Origin: Paramagnetospirillum magnetotacticum MS-1
GTDB taxonomy: Bacteria; Pseudomonadota; Alphaproteobacteria; Rhodospirillales; Magnetospirillaceae
Reading direction: 5' to 3'
Assembly (NCBI RefSeq): GCF_000829825.1
Contig: NZ_JXSL01000030.1
Coordinates: forward strand, 813,501 to 877,500
DNA length: 64,000 bases
In this document: positions 16,242 through 24,452 of the stretch, one piece after another
Layout of the letters: each line of letters starts with the position of its first letter
Position numbering within the stretch: position 1 is the stretch's first letter
Translations under genes and position numbers: made by a program
The notes under the pieces: model-generated
Databases searched by the model: none
What the model saw: only the letters and a program-made list of their open reading frames with translations
Told to the model about the DNA's origin: nothing

Positions 16242-17546
16242 ATGTCCCACATCCTGCGCAAGTTCCCCAACGATCCGGCCAAGCCACGCGTCGTCAAGGC
16301 CGAGGGGCTTTACATCCACACAGAAGACGGCCGCAAGCTGCTGGACATGACGGCGGGCACCACCACCTTCGGCGTGTTGGGCTACAGCCACCCCGAAGTC
16401 CTGGCGGCCATGCAGGCGCAGATGGGGAAGTTCTGCCACATCGATTACAACACCTGGGTCGATCCCAATCTGGAAGAACTCGCGGCCCTGCTTCTGTCGC
16501 GGGCGCCCAGGGGCCTGGACAAGGTCTATTTTCCGGGCAATTCGGGCTCGGAGGCCATGGAAGCGGCCATGAAGCTCAGCTATCACGTCCATCACGATTC
16601 GGGCAAACCGGGCAAGACCCATTACATCGCCCGGCTGCAAAGCTTTCACGGCGCCACCCTGCACGGCATCTCCATCTCCGAACTTCCCATCCTGGCCTTC
16701 TACGAGCCTTTGCTGCCCGATGGCCGGTCCAAGATCGCCCAGCACAATCCGTCCCTCAACCGCCTGCCCGGCGAGTCCATGGAGGACTACGCCAGGCGCT
16801 CGGCCAAGGAACTGGAGGACAAGATCCTGGAAATCGGCCCCGACAAGGTCGGCGCTTTCATCGGCGAGACCATGCTGGGCTCCCTGGTGGGCGACGTGCC
16901 CCCGGCACCGGGTTATTGGAAACTGATCCGCGAGGTCTGCGACCGCTATGACGTCCATCTGATCCTGGACGAGATCTATTGCGGCTTGGGTCGCTCGGGG
17001 CGGATCTATTGCTGCGACTGGGATGGAATCGTCCCGGACTTCGTGTGCATCGGTAAGAATTTGGCCGCTGGCCATGCTCCTCTGTCGGCGGTGGTCACCA
17101 ACCACCGGGTCGAGGACATCATCGCCAAGGGCCAGGGCCGCATCCAGCACGGCCACACCCACCAGGGCTATTCCCTTGGCGTCGCCGCCGCCCTGGCGGT
17201 GCAGAGGATCGTCCACACCGATGCCATGCTCGACCATATCCAGGCGCGTGGCCGCCAGATCGTCGATACCATCACCACCCGGCTGGGCGGCCATCCCTTC
17301 TTCAAGGAAGTGCGCGGCCGCGGTCTGCTGCAAAGCTTCGAATACGATTGCGCGGACAAGAACGGTTTCGGTATGACCCTGGCGAAGCGCATGCTGGACG
17401 AGCACGCCACCGTCATCAATGCCAAGTGGCACAGGGTTTCCTTCACCCCGGGCTATATCATCACCGAGGCCCAACTGGGCCGGGTCCTTGATGATTTCGT
17501 CGCGGTGTTCGAAAGTACCGCTTCGGGCTGGAAGACGGCGGGTTAA
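16242..17546 (+). CDS. class III PLP-dependent aminotransferase (HemL-like fold)
   Basis: A 434-residue protein of the glutamate-1-semialdehyde aminomutase/ornithine aminotransferase superfamily. It has NSGSEAMEAA (phosphate-binding), LILDEIYCGLGRSG with the cofactor-pyridine Asp, and the Schiff-base lysine at about residue 272 in CIGKNLAAG. It would move an amino group between an amino acid and a ketone or aldehyde. It is unlikely to be the housekeeping HemL because the usual substrate-loop motifs are absent and it ends a glycan operon; amination of a keto-sugar or of a side chain attached to the glycan is more plausible. The start has a GAGGAGAAA ribosome-binding site. Confidence 0.83.
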   Translation: MSHILRKFPNDPAKPRVVKAEGLYIHTEDGRKLLDMTAGTTTFGVLGYSHPEVLAAMQAQMGKFCHIDYNTWVDPNLEELAALLLSRAPRGLDKVYFPGNSGSEAMEAAMKLSYHVHHDSGKPGKTHYIARLQSFHGATLHGISISELPILAFYEPLLPDGRSKIAQHNPSLNRLPGESMEDYARRSAKELEDKILEIGPDKVGAFIGETMLGSLVGDVPPAPGYWKLIREVCDRYDVHLILDEIYCGLGRSGRIYCCDWDGIVPDFVCIGKNLAAGHAPLSAVVTNHRVEDIIAKGQGRIQHGHTHQGYSLGVAAALAVQRIVHTDAMLDHIQARGRQIVDTITTRLGGHPFFKEVRGRGLLQSFEYDCADKNGFGMTLAKRMLDEHATVINAKWHRVSFTPGYIITEAQLGRVLDDFVAVFESTASGWKTAG

Positions 17547-17558
17547 CCCACCGTCTTC
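17531..17558. terminator. bidirectional palindrome spanning two convergent stop codons
   Basis: Fourteen-base arms (17531-17544 and 17545-17558) form an inverted repeat with a single mismatch, centred on GGTTAACC. The TTAA at the centre provides the stop codon of both the plus-strand aminotransferase and the minus-strand epimerase. There is no long T-tract, so intrinsic termination would rest on the strong hairpin. Because it is palindromic, both proteins end with similar residues (KTAG and KTVG). Confidence 0.6.
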
Positions 17559-18442
17559 AGGGCGGCGATCCCCGCGGCCAGGGAGACCTTGGGCTCCCAG
17601 CCGAGTTCGGCCCGGATGCGGGTGGTGTCGGCCAGAATGACCTTGGGCTCGCCCGGTCGGGCGGGAATATAGGTGATGGCGCCCCCCACCAGCTCGGCCA
17701 GGCGGTTGACGGTCTCGGGCCGACCCGACCCGAGATTGTAGGCGGCGCTGCTCTTCTCGCTCGCCGCCCCGGCCAGAAAGGCGGCGACCACGTCGCTCAC
17801 ATGAATGAAGTCGCGCTCCTGGGTGCCGTCACCGGTCACGGTCAGCGCCTCGCCAGCGGCAGCCTTCTTCAGGAAGAAGCCGATGGGGCCACTGGCGGTG
17901 GCGCGCGGGCCATAGCAATTGAAGATACGGAAGCTCAAGGTCGCCACGCCGAACACCTTGGACCAGTGGGCGCATGCCTCCTCGGCCATCCACTTGGTCA
18001 GGCCGTAGGGATTGACCGGATTGATGGGATGATCCTCGGCGGTCGGAGCCGCCGCGATGCCATAGACCGCCGCCGACGAAGCGTTGATCACCTTGCGCAC
18101 CTTGTGATGGCGGGCCGCCTCCAGCACCCGGACCACCGCCATCACATTGGCCTGCATGTAGCGCTCGGGCACCTGCAGTGAGGGCACATGGTCGGCGATC
18201 CCAGCGCAGTGATAGATGACATCCACCCCGGCGAAGATGGGATCGTCGGCGGGAATGTCGAGCAGGTCGCGCTTATCCAGGGACAGGCCGGGATGATCGA
18301 GCAGCGCGCCCAGGCTGTCTTCAAACCGGGCGCCGGGCAGATCGAGGCCCCGAACCCGATGGCCTTGGGCCAACAGGGCCTCGATAGTGTGGCTGCCGAG
18401 AAAGCCAGCGGCACCGGTAACGAGAGCGACGGACGGATTCAC
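17543..18442 (-). CDS. NAD-dependent nucleotide-sugar epimerase/dehydratase
   Basis: A 299-residue extended SDR. TGAAGFLGSH is at residues 9-18, the catalytic SSAAVYG strand near 120-126, and NPYGLTKWMAEE supplies the Tyr-x3-Lys pair. Then come RIFNCYGPR and a DFIHVSDVV segment. The GTG start at 18442 overlaps the GNAT stop (GTGA), which fixes it; extra upstream codons would lie inside that gene. It resembles UDP-glucose 4-epimerase/UDP-glucuronate-decarboxylase relatives; the exact reaction is not determinable. Confidence 0.87.
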   Translation of the reverse strand: MNPSVALVTGAAGFLGSHTIEALLAQGHRVRGLDLPGARFEDSLGALLDHPGLSLDKRDLLDIPADDPIFAGVDVIYHCAGIADHVPSLQVPERYMQANVMAVVRVLEAARHHKVRKVINASSAAVYGIAAAPTAEDHPINPVNPYGLTKWMAEEACAHWSKVFGVATLSFRIFNCYGPRATASGPIGFFLKKAAAGEALTVTGDGTQERDFIHVSDVVAAFLAGAASEKSSAAYNLGSGRPETVNRLAELVGGAITYIPARPGEPKVILADTTRIRAELGWEPKVSLAAGIAALKTVG

Positions 18443-18957
18443 GATTGCGCTTCCTCTTTCGACGTAATGACCCAACGGATGAATGGACGGCCCCAGACCG
18501 TGACCTGATTGGCGCGGCGCATGCCAGCCTTGGCCATAACCGCCATGGAGGCGGGGTTCTCGGGCTCGGAGATGGCGATGATATGATCAAGCCCGAGTTG
18601 GGCGAAACCCCATTCGATGGAGGCCCGAACCGCCTCGGTGGCCAGACCCCGGCCCCAGAACGGGCGGTCGATGAGATAGGCCACCTCCACCTCGCCCAGA
18701 GGTTCCAGCAGGTCGAGACCACAATGGCCGATGGCCGCACCGCTGGCCCGGTCGATGACACACCACAGACCGTAGCCCTGGCTGGCCCACTTGGCCGCCT
18801 TGCGCTCCACCGACAGCCGTGCCGCCTCGGCGGATTTGGCGCCGTTCATGTGTTCCATGGTCACTGGATCGCCATAGATGCGCTGGAACACCGCCACATC
18901 GACCGATGGGTCGAAGGGACGAAGGATCATATTCCGGGTTTCAAGGATGACGGACAT
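18439..18957 (-). CDS. GNAT-family N-acetyltransferase (RimJ/RimL-like)
   Basis: A 172-residue protein with the acetyl-CoA site DRPFWGRGLATEAVRA (the RxxGxG/A loop), an N-terminal ETRNMILRPF beta strand, and C-terminal ENPASMAVMAKAGM, typical of RimJ/RimL-type GNATs. It would acetylate an amine from acetyl-CoA; in this setting the amine of an amino-sugar nucleotide is plausible, but protein N-termini and small molecules are also known targets. The ATG at 18957 has a GGGGAAA ribosome-binding site; reading further upstream adds non-homologous residues. Confidence 0.83.
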   Translation of the reverse strand: MSVILETRNMILRPFDPSVDVAVFQRIYGDPVTMEHMNGAKSAEAARLSVERKAAKWASQGYGLWCVIDRASGAAIGHCGLDLLEPLGEVEVAYLIDRPFWGRGLATEAVRASIEWGFAQLGLDHIIAISEPENPASMAVMAKAGMRRANQVTVWGRPFIRWVITSKEEAQS

Positions 18958-18994
18958 GGCAATTTCCCCGATCGGACCTGGATGACCGATACCG

Positions 18995-20854
18995 TCACCG
19001 CTGCAGATAGACGCCGACATTACGCATCCGGGGAGTCCCCACACCTGGAGCGTCCCGGCCATCCGCCCGGGCCTTCACGTAATCGTCCGCGCTGCGCCAC
19101 ATGACCGACGGCACCTCGCCGACTTTGGTGAATCCCTCGGGAAAGAAGACGCCGTATGGCTTGAGGCAAGCCGTCAGGGCTTCAGAGAAACCAGCATTGG
19201 CCAGAACAATAAGCCGTTCGCCCGGTTGCAGCGGGTTCAGCGGAAAATACCGGCAGGTGGCATCATCGTTGGAGCGGGTGTAGTCCAGAACCGCCTCGTA
19301 CTTGTTCTTGATCACGAAGGTGGGGAACTGGAACATTTCTCCGAAACCAGGCACCCCGGCAATCAGAGCCTCTCCAGCCATGGTGCGATAGGCGAAAATC
19401 CGCCGGTTGGGAGCGCTGGCAATGTCGCCCTGCCGCAACAGGTCGCGCAAGCCATCGGCATAAAGCTTCTCCGCCAGGACGGGGCGCAGACCCTGAAGGG
19501 CGGGAATGCCTTCGAAATCGGCGAAGTCCCCCCTGGGCGAAAAACGATCCGCCAGAAATGGGATCCGGTTCATGGTCAGACTGGCAACGGGCACCATGGC
19601 GAACAGAGCCGTGGCAACCATACCTGCCCGCCGCAGACCGAGAGACGATTCCAACGAAAAGAGGCCGAAGACCGCCCCCAGAAGAACCATCCAGGGACCG
19701 ATATTGTTGGCGGCGAACTGGATCCACGATCCCAGTGATCCCGCCTCGGTGACGCAGGGCATGACCACCAGCAGAACCGTCAGCAAAAGCCAATTCCGGC
19801 CGTTGGCGGCAACGGCCCGACCATATCGGGCCCAAACAAGCAGCCCGGCCAGGAGAGCCACGGCGATGATCTGCTGCATGTAGAGATCGCGGGCATAGCT
19901 CACCACACCCAGATGGGCGAGAGCGCCGATTCCCAGAATTCCGACGGCTCCCCACAGTGGCCAGGACCAACTGCGCGGCCGCCAGGCCAGAAGCAGCGTG
20001 AAGGGCAGCAGCGGCATGACCAGCCAGAACAGCTTGCTGCGCACCGCATGCCAAAGAAAATCCACCCAGGCCGCCCCCTGGACGAAAAGCTGAAAGACCA
20101 CCGAGTGGAACGGAGCGCTGTCGATAACGATCCCCATGACCGTGCGATAACGGCTGAAATCACCGAACACCGCTCCCCAGGCAGCGGGCACCGCCAGGGC
20201 GACGGCCAGCATCACACCCCATTGGCGGACGATTTCTCCCCTCTGCGACCAGGGCCTGCCCAATAGCAAGATGGCGCTGGCAATGCCAAGGCAGACCAGC
20301 CCGCTGGGCAATCGCGCGGCCACACCCGCCGCGATTCCGAGTCCTGCCAAGCCCGCATGGGCAAGCCCCTGGACACGAGATGACGCGACCGAAGCCATCA
20401 ACGCCCCACCCGCCGCCACGTTGATGGCGACCGCGCACATCAGATAATAATTGAGGGTCAGAACATTCTTGCCGGTGAAGCTGTAGACCGCCCCCGCCAG
20501 AGCGAAGCCGAAAAGGGCGGGCAGACTGGCGGGCCAACCGATCCGCTCCGTCACGAAGCGATGGACACCGCGGGCAAGGCAGTACGACCCTGCCGCATGC
20601 AGGACCAGCGACATCACCCGGGGCAGCAGCGCACTGCCAGCGAACAGCTCCATGAAAGGCCTGATTACCCAGCTCATGCCGGTGGGCAGCATCAGTGATT
20701 CCGGGTGATTGATCCCCCACAGATACCAGGCTTCATCACTGAAGAAGAAGAATCCGTATCGGATGGTAAGGATCAGGAGGACGAAACCGAAGAGACCGGC
20801 AAGCGCCGGCACCGCGGCAAGGATAGCCGTCTCGCGGCGGATAGTAGCGTCCAT
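18995..20854 (-). CDS. large polytopic membrane protein, GT-C-like glycosyltransferase candidate
   Basis: A 619-residue protein with about ten to twelve hydrophobic segments between residues 10 and 430 and a soluble C-terminal portion of about 190 residues. The first extracytoplasmic loop (FFFSDEAWYLWGINHPES) holds an acidic Asp-Glu in the position used by GT-C enzymes for sugar transfer from polyprenyl-phosphate donors. The start at 20854 is chosen for an AAGG just upstream. It heads a three-gene minus-strand unit with the GNAT and epimerase. No specific family signature beyond the overall architecture can be claimed. Confidence 0.7.
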   Translation of the reverse strand: MDATIRRETAILAAVPALAGLFGFVLLILTIRYGFFFFSDEAWYLWGINHPESLMLPTGMSWVIRPFMELFAGSALLPRVMSLVLHAAGSYCLARGVHRFVTERIGWPASLPALFGFALAGAVYSFTGKNVLTLNYYLMCAVAINVAAGGALMASVASSRVQGLAHAGLAGLGIAAGVAARLPSGLVCLGIASAILLLGRPWSQRGEIVRQWGVMLAVALAVPAAWGAVFGDFSRYRTVMGIVIDSAPFHSVVFQLFVQGAAWVDFLWHAVRSKLFWLVMPLLPFTLLLAWRPRSWSWPLWGAVGILGIGALAHLGVVSYARDLYMQQIIAVALLAGLLVWARYGRAVAANGRNWLLLTVLLVVMPCVTEAGSLGSWIQFAANNIGPWMVLLGAVFGLFSLESSLGLRRAGMVATALFAMVPVASLTMNRIPFLADRFSPRGDFADFEGIPALQGLRPVLAEKLYADGLRDLLRQGDIASAPNRRIFAYRTMAGEALIAGVPGFGEMFQFPTFVIKNKYEAVLDYTRSNDDATCRYFPLNPLQPGERLIVLANAGFSEALTACLKPYGVFFPEGFTKVGEVPSVMWRSADDYVKARADGRDAPGVGTPRMRNVGVYLQR

Positions 20855-20912
20855 GCCTTCGTCGCCCTGGTTGATGCCGTCATGGTTTGGAACGCCCACG
20901 ACCGGGCGGCAG

Positions 20913-20939
20913 AGTATACGCAGGGCAATTCCGATACAA
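20913..20939 (-). promoter_or_regulatory. candidate promoter in the 166-base divergent gap
   Basis: The gap 20855-21020 separates divergent genes. On the minus strand it holds TATACT (20918-20913), a good -10 box, with TTGTAT 15 bases upstream, a shorter spacer than usual. This would lie about 60 bases upstream of the membrane-protein gene. I found no comparable plus-strand pair for the methyltransferase gene. Confidence 0.3.
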
Positions 20940-21020
20940 CCCTCGTCACTTTCCTCAAGGAGCCTTGCCGAAGGGCGCTCACTCCCCGATTATGGCGGCG
21001 AATTTCCGACGAGAGTGGAC

Positions 21021-21656
21021 ATGAGCGAGCGAACCGGCGGCCTGCGCCGCATCCTAGGAGCCCCCTGGGTCTACAGACTCTATCAGGCCTTGGCCAACCG
21101 CCCGGACACCTGGAGCCGGATGGTCGATCGCTATGTGCGGCCATGGCCCGGAGCGGCGATCCTCGATATCGGCTGCGGGCCGGGCACCATCCTCGACGTC
21201 ATGCCCGAGGGCGTGTCCTATCTGGGTCTCGACCGCAATTCCAGCTACATCGAGGAGGCGCGGCGCCGCTACGGCTCGCGCGGGACCTTTCTGGAGCAGG
21301 ACGTCACCGACCTGCCCGCGGCCGAGCGGAGCTTCGATCTGGTGATGGCATTCGGCCTGCTTCACCATGTGGACGACGATGGCGCCCGTGCCGTAATGAC
21401 GGCGGTCAGCCAGCGGCTGCGACCGGGCGGGCGGCTGATCACGCTTGATCCGGTCTTCGTCGATGGCCAGTCGGCCATGGCCCGCTGGATCGCCGCCAAT
21501 GACCGGGGCCGGTTCGTGCGCAGCCCCGAGGGTTACCGCAGCCTGGCCGAGACCGCCCTGCCAGCGGTAACGGTGGAGATTCTTCACGACCTGCTGCGCA
21601 TTCCCTTCAGCAGCATCGTGATGATTTGCGGCACTGGCGATCAGGAGCGCCCATAA
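21021..21656 (+). CDS. class I SAM-dependent methyltransferase
   Basis: A 211-residue methyltransferase with motif I ILDIGCGPGTILDVMP at about 47-62, the acidic post-I residue in LGLDRN, a QDVTDLP motif II, FGLLHHVDD, and RPGGRLITLDP, all typical of the Methyltransf_11 type. It stands alone between two minus-strand blocks; its 3' end overlaps the end of the KdsB-like gene by 16 bases in convergent orientation. The acceptor is unknown: glycan or lipid O-methylation is a guess from context. Confidence 0.83.
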   Translation: MSERTGGLRRILGAPWVYRLYQALANRPDTWSRMVDRYVRPWPGAAILDIGCGPGTILDVMPEGVSYLGLDRNSSYIEEARRRYGSRGTFLEQDVTDLPAAERSFDLVMAFGLLHHVDDDGARAVMTAVSQRLRPGGRLITLDPVFVDGQSAMARWIAANDRGRFVRSPEGYRSLAETALPAVTVEILHDLLRIPFSSIVMICGTGDQERP

Positions 21657-22426
21657 GCCTTGGCGTTCCAGAGAGGATCGGTCGCCATGGTCTTGGTGAC
21701 CCGGGCCAGATCCTCGGCATTGTCCACGGTGTCCGAGACGATGGGGGTAACCAGCACTTTCATGGAACGGCCCATCTCGATGACCCGGTTATAGTCGATG
21801 CCCTCGACCTCTTCGTTATAGGTCATGCCGAAGGCCAGGAACTCCTTCAGGAAGGCGGGCTTGAAGGCGATGATGGCCGTATGCTTGTACACGCGCTCGG
21901 GCAGTACGCCGTGCTTCTTGGGGCTGGGGATGGGGGCGCGCGACATGTAGATCAGTCCGCCGTCGCTATCGCGGAACAGCACCTTGACGCGGTTGAGGTC
22001 GTGAAACTCTTCGATCAGGGTCAGGGGCTCCACCAGGGTCGAGGATTCCAGCCCCGGATCGGCGGCATGGGCGGCGATGATCTGATCCAGCATGTCGGGG
22101 TGGACCAGCGGCTGGTCGCCCTGGACGTTGATCACCAAGTCATAGGGACCATCGGTCTTGGCCACCTCTTCATAGGCCCAGGCGATGCGGTCGTTGCACA
22201 TGTCGAATTCAGGCGTAACAACCACCTCGCCACCCAAGGAGCGAATGTCGGCGGCCACCTCCTCATTGGGGGTGGCGACCACCACCTTGGTGAGCGTCTT
22301 GCACAGGCGGGTGCGCAGAGTGCAATGGCCCACCATGGACATGCCGTCGATGGTCTTCAGCGGCTTGCCGGGAAAGCGGCCGGAATTCATGCGGGCGGGA
22401 ACGATGGCGATGGTGCGGAGAGTCAT
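21641..22426 (-). CDS. KdsB-like cytidylyltransferase (CMP-keto-acid synthetase family)
   Basis: A 261-residue nucleotidyltransferase. IVPARMNSGRFPGKPL at about 8-23 is the CTP-binding loop of KdsB, INVQGDQPLV holds the metal-binding Asp, and the YKHTAIIAFKPAFL and NAEDLARV segments follow KdsB order. The usual KdsB substrate motif (His, Ser-Gly-Thr-Asp/Glu-Arg) is replaced by a FDMCNDR segment, so the activated sugar acid is probably not ordinary Kdo. It is the last gene of a 17-gene minus-strand run and lies 22 bases after a radical SAM gene. The start ATG at 22426 agrees with family length. Confidence 0.82.
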   Translation of the reverse strand: MTLRTIAIVPARMNSGRFPGKPLKTIDGMSMVGHCTLRTRLCKTLTKVVVATPNEEVAADIRSLGGEVVVTPEFDMCNDRIAWAYEEVAKTDGPYDLVINVQGDQPLVHPDMLDQIIAAHAADPGLESSTLVEPLTLIEEFHDLNRVKVLFRDSDGGLIYMSRAPIPSPKKHGVLPERVYKHTAIIAFKPAFLKEFLAFGMTYNEEVEGIDYNRVIEMGRSMKVLVTPIVSDTVDNAEDLARVTKTMATDPLWNAKAYGRS

Positions 22427-22448
22427 CTGCTGTCCTCGGCGTCCAAGG

Positions 22449-24452
22449 TCAAGAAAGGTGGGGAGGGGTGGCGGGCGGCGAAGCGGCCCGGGTCCGGTCG
22501 AGCAGAAGAGCATCGAGGCTGCCCGCCCCAACCGAACCATAAATTCCGTAGAGGCTTGATACGACGTCGCCGTCATAATTTTCGACGAAGGCATCGATGG
22601 CGGGATGACGCCGCGTCTCCTGGAGATCGGTATGGGAGCCCAAGGCCGCCGCGATGGCGGGATAGTCGATGATCTTGGCCTCGACCGCGGCCAGGGCGGC
22701 ATCGAAAACGGTGGCGGCGACACCCATCTCTTCAACCATGATCCGCCGCAACGCCCGACCCATGGCCGCTCGGTAAATCCCTCCACGCTCAAAGAACAGT
22801 GCGATGGCGTAATGGATATTGTAGCGCTTTTGCTGGTCGATGGATCCCGCCAGACTGTCGCCTTCGGGCCTGCCGTCCGTGCCCATGCGCCGCCCATCGG
22901 CGGAAGGCTGGGGACCAAAGACGAACTCCCCGGCGGTATCGTGCTCGAAAGCCTGCAGCAGGGGCCGCAAATCGGGATCGTCCATCTCGGCCAGGCGGTC
23001 GAACAGGGCCATGATGCCGCGATCCCCGCAGACCCGGTCATAGAGGACGGTGACATCGTCGAACAGACGATAGGTCAGGAAGACGCCGACCAGGAAATGC
23101 AGCTTCCGCACATAGGCCTGGTCTTCCATGGTGAAATCATCGGTTGCCACCACGATTTCCTGATACTCGCAGGCGGGGATGCCAGCGAAGATCCCCGACT
23201 GGCCCCACAACCGGCGCCAGCCGGTCTTGAGGCCGTATTTTTCCCGACTCTCCGTCGAGGCCAGCTCCGATCCAGGCAGCAATTCGGTGGGATAGAGGCG
23301 GATCTCGGTCCGCAGCGGGTCGGCCTGGCGGAAGATGCGGTCCAGACCCTGGATGAAACTCTGCCGGGTCTCGCCCGGCAGGGGATAGATGATCTCCACC
23401 ATCGACTCGACGTTGCCAGCCCCCAATTCGACTTGTATCCGGGCATATGTCTCATCGTCGAGATTGGCCCGCTTGGTGTTGGCCAGCACCGCCTCGGTCA
23501 TGGACTGGCGGGCTAAGGAGACCTTGGTCATATCGCGCAGCAGGCGGGCGACGTCGATCACCCGGTCACCGGAATTCTTGGCGAAGTAGAGATAGAGCTT
23601 GTCGGGCCATCCGGTGCGCTCGCGCATGTCGTGGACATGCCGGGCGATCTCCACGTCCCGGGGCAGCAAACCGAAATTGGCGTCGCCGAAGAACAGGCGG
23701 GACGAATTGGCGGACCGCTGGGCGATATAGTCGATCTCGGCGATGGCCCGGCCGACGGAGAAGCTGCTGACCTTGTTGAGCAGACGGCTGCCCCAGCAGC
23801 AGAAAGTGCAGGCATAGGGACAACCGCGAACCGTCTCCACCATGGGCCCCAGATTGGCGATCTTGAAATAGGGATCCATCAGGCCGGTCAGATAGGGAGA
23901 CGGCAATTCGTCCAGGTCCTTCGACCGGCGCAGCAGGGCGTCCACCGTCCGCCCGCCTTCCCGCACACCGGCGGGAGTACGGATGAACAATCCGGGAAAG
24001 GCGCCTTCGTACACGGCCTGACGACAGGTGCCAGGAGCCGATGCCAACATCAGCTCGATCAATTCGGCAAAGGCGAACTCGCCAGCTCCCGCGACATAGG
24101 CATCCATGCCTGCGGCCCGCGCGAAGAACTCGTCCAGCCAGGGCTGATCGTCGCGGGCGAAGCATGGCCCGCCCATAACGACCACGCTCTCGGGCGAGCA
24201 CTCTCGCGCATGCGCCGCAAGCTGAATGTTGATGTTGCGGTTCCAGGAATAATTGGCCAAACCGAGAAGGTCGGGGGGCGCCCGCCGGATGGTTTCGGCC
24301 AGTTCGGTCGGATCGATGAACATGGAGATCTCGACCCGGGCGCCGAAGCGCTGGCGAGCATAGGCAGCAAGATAGCCGATCCCCAGGGGAAAGCAGGTCC
24401 CGCCGGTAAAATAGCGCAGATCGCCCAGGTAGATTTTCAAGGCCGGGGTCAT
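22449..24452 (-). CDS. radical SAM enzyme of the B12-binding-like class, long form
   Basis: A 667-residue protein. Residues 1-150 form a Rossmann-like region with the VVMGGPCFA strand (about 91-99) but no visible cobalamin-ligating Asp-x-His-x2-Gly. The radical SAM motif Cys-x3-Cys-x2-Cys (GCPYACTFCCWG) lies at residues 211, 215 and 218; FGDANFG and EIIYPLPGET follow. About 250 C-terminal residues beyond the barrel have no motif I recognise. The start ATG overlaps the stop of the GT2-dehydrogenase fusion gene (ATGA), so the two are made together. Chemistry unknown; carbon methylation, thiomethylation or rearrangement of a sugar intermediate are family possibilities. Confidence 0.83.
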   Translation of the reverse strand: MTPALKIYLGDLRYFTGGTCFPLGIGYLAAYARQRFGARVEISMFIDPTELAETIRRAPPDLLGLANYSWNRNINIQLAAHARECSPESVVVMGGPCFARDDQPWLDEFFARAAGMDAYVAGAGEFAFAELIELMLASAPGTCRQAVYEGAFPGLFIRTPAGVREGGRTVDALLRRSKDLDELPSPYLTGLMDPYFKIANLGPMVETVRGCPYACTFCCWGSRLLNKVSSFSVGRAIAEIDYIAQRSANSSRLFFGDANFGLLPRDVEIARHVHDMRERTGWPDKLYLYFAKNSGDRVIDVARLLRDMTKVSLARQSMTEAVLANTKRANLDDETYARIQVELGAGNVESMVEIIYPLPGETRQSFIQGLDRIFRQADPLRTEIRLYPTELLPGSELASTESREKYGLKTGWRRLWGQSGIFAGIPACEYQEIVVATDDFTMEDQAYVRKLHFLVGVFLTYRLFDDVTVLYDRVCGDRGIMALFDRLAEMDDPDLRPLLQAFEHDTAGEFVFGPQPSADGRRMGTDGRPEGDSLAGSIDQQKRYNIHYAIALFFERGGIYRAAMGRALRRIMVEEMGVAATVFDAALAAVEAKIIDYPAIAAALGSHTDLQETRRHPAIDAFVENYDGDVVSSLYGIYGSVGAGSLDALLLDRTRAASPPATPPHLS

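Noticed and set aside
21641-21656. 16-base convergent overlap as evidence of a frameshift
   Set aside because: Both the methyltransferase and KdsB-like protein end in a normal way for their families; short 3' overlaps recur here (61606-61618 as well).
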